From positions 1-6,068 of the forward strand of contig JAAEOP010000202.1 in assembly GCA_024223125.1 (NCBI GenBank): DNA of 6,068 bases, written 5' to 3'. The position numbers were made by a program, and so were the translations under genes. The DNA is from Chloroflexota bacterium (lineage in GTDB: Bacteria > Chloroflexota > Anaerolineae > Promineifilales > Promineifilaceae). The notes beneath the pieces were generated by a model that was not told where the DNA came from, ran no database searches, and worked only from the letters and a program-made list of their open reading frames with translations. This document shows, piece after piece, positions 6,035 to 6,068 of the stretch. Position 1 is the first letter of the stretch. Every line of letters begins with the position of its first letter.

Positions 6035-6068
6035 CATTGGGGATTGGAGATTAAGCGCCAACATAGAC

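Overview
The window looks like a moderately GC-rich bacterial chromosome fragment carrying five genes, all on the minus strand, so transcription runs from the right edge to the left. The organism is most likely a member of the Chloroflexota (Anaerolineae/Ardenticatenia-like). This is inferred from the style of the proteins, from AGATTGG/AGATTAG-type intergenic repeats, and from the extreme abundance of the palindrome ACGGCCGT. It rests on general familiarity, not on a database search.

Reading in the direction of transcription: (1) positions 5973-3964 encode a complete S9-family serine peptidase of the acylaminoacyl-peptidase/dipeptidyl-peptidase type, with a WSPDG beta-propeller and an alpha/beta-hydrolase domain. 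(2) Positions 3900-2137 encode a complete ABC half-exporter whose Walker B carries Asp in place of the catalytic Glu, the mark of the degenerate-site half of a heterodimeric exporter. (3) Positions 2083-710 encode a class II Fic protein (AMP-transferase fold) with an intact active-site motif, its own N-terminal inhibitory motif and an unrecognised AT-rich C-terminal domain. (4) Positions 713-414 encode a 99-residue ribbon-helix-helix-like protein whose start codon overlaps the Fic stop codon (ATGA). (5) Positions 392-1 encode the N-terminal 130 residues of a second ABC half-exporter, cut by the window edge.

The most notable architecture is that the two ABC halves, which in this exporter type normally sit side by side, are separated by a roughly 1.74 kb Fic plus small-protein cassette. 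The cassette's promoter-distal part (about 414-1260) is visibly AT-rich and lacks the ACGGCCGT palindrome found at 12 places in the rest of the window. This suggests an acquired or rapidly evolving Fic tail and partner inside a native transporter operon. Gaps between genes are short (63, 53, -4 and 21 nt), so co-transcription of at least the last four genes is plausible.

No tRNA, rRNA, CRISPR array, transposase or convincing rho-independent terminator was seen. The only stretch without a gene longer than about 70 nt is 5974-6068, upstream of the peptidase gene; it holds a Shine-Dalgarno site, a weak promoter candidate and a copy of an intergenic repeat unit.
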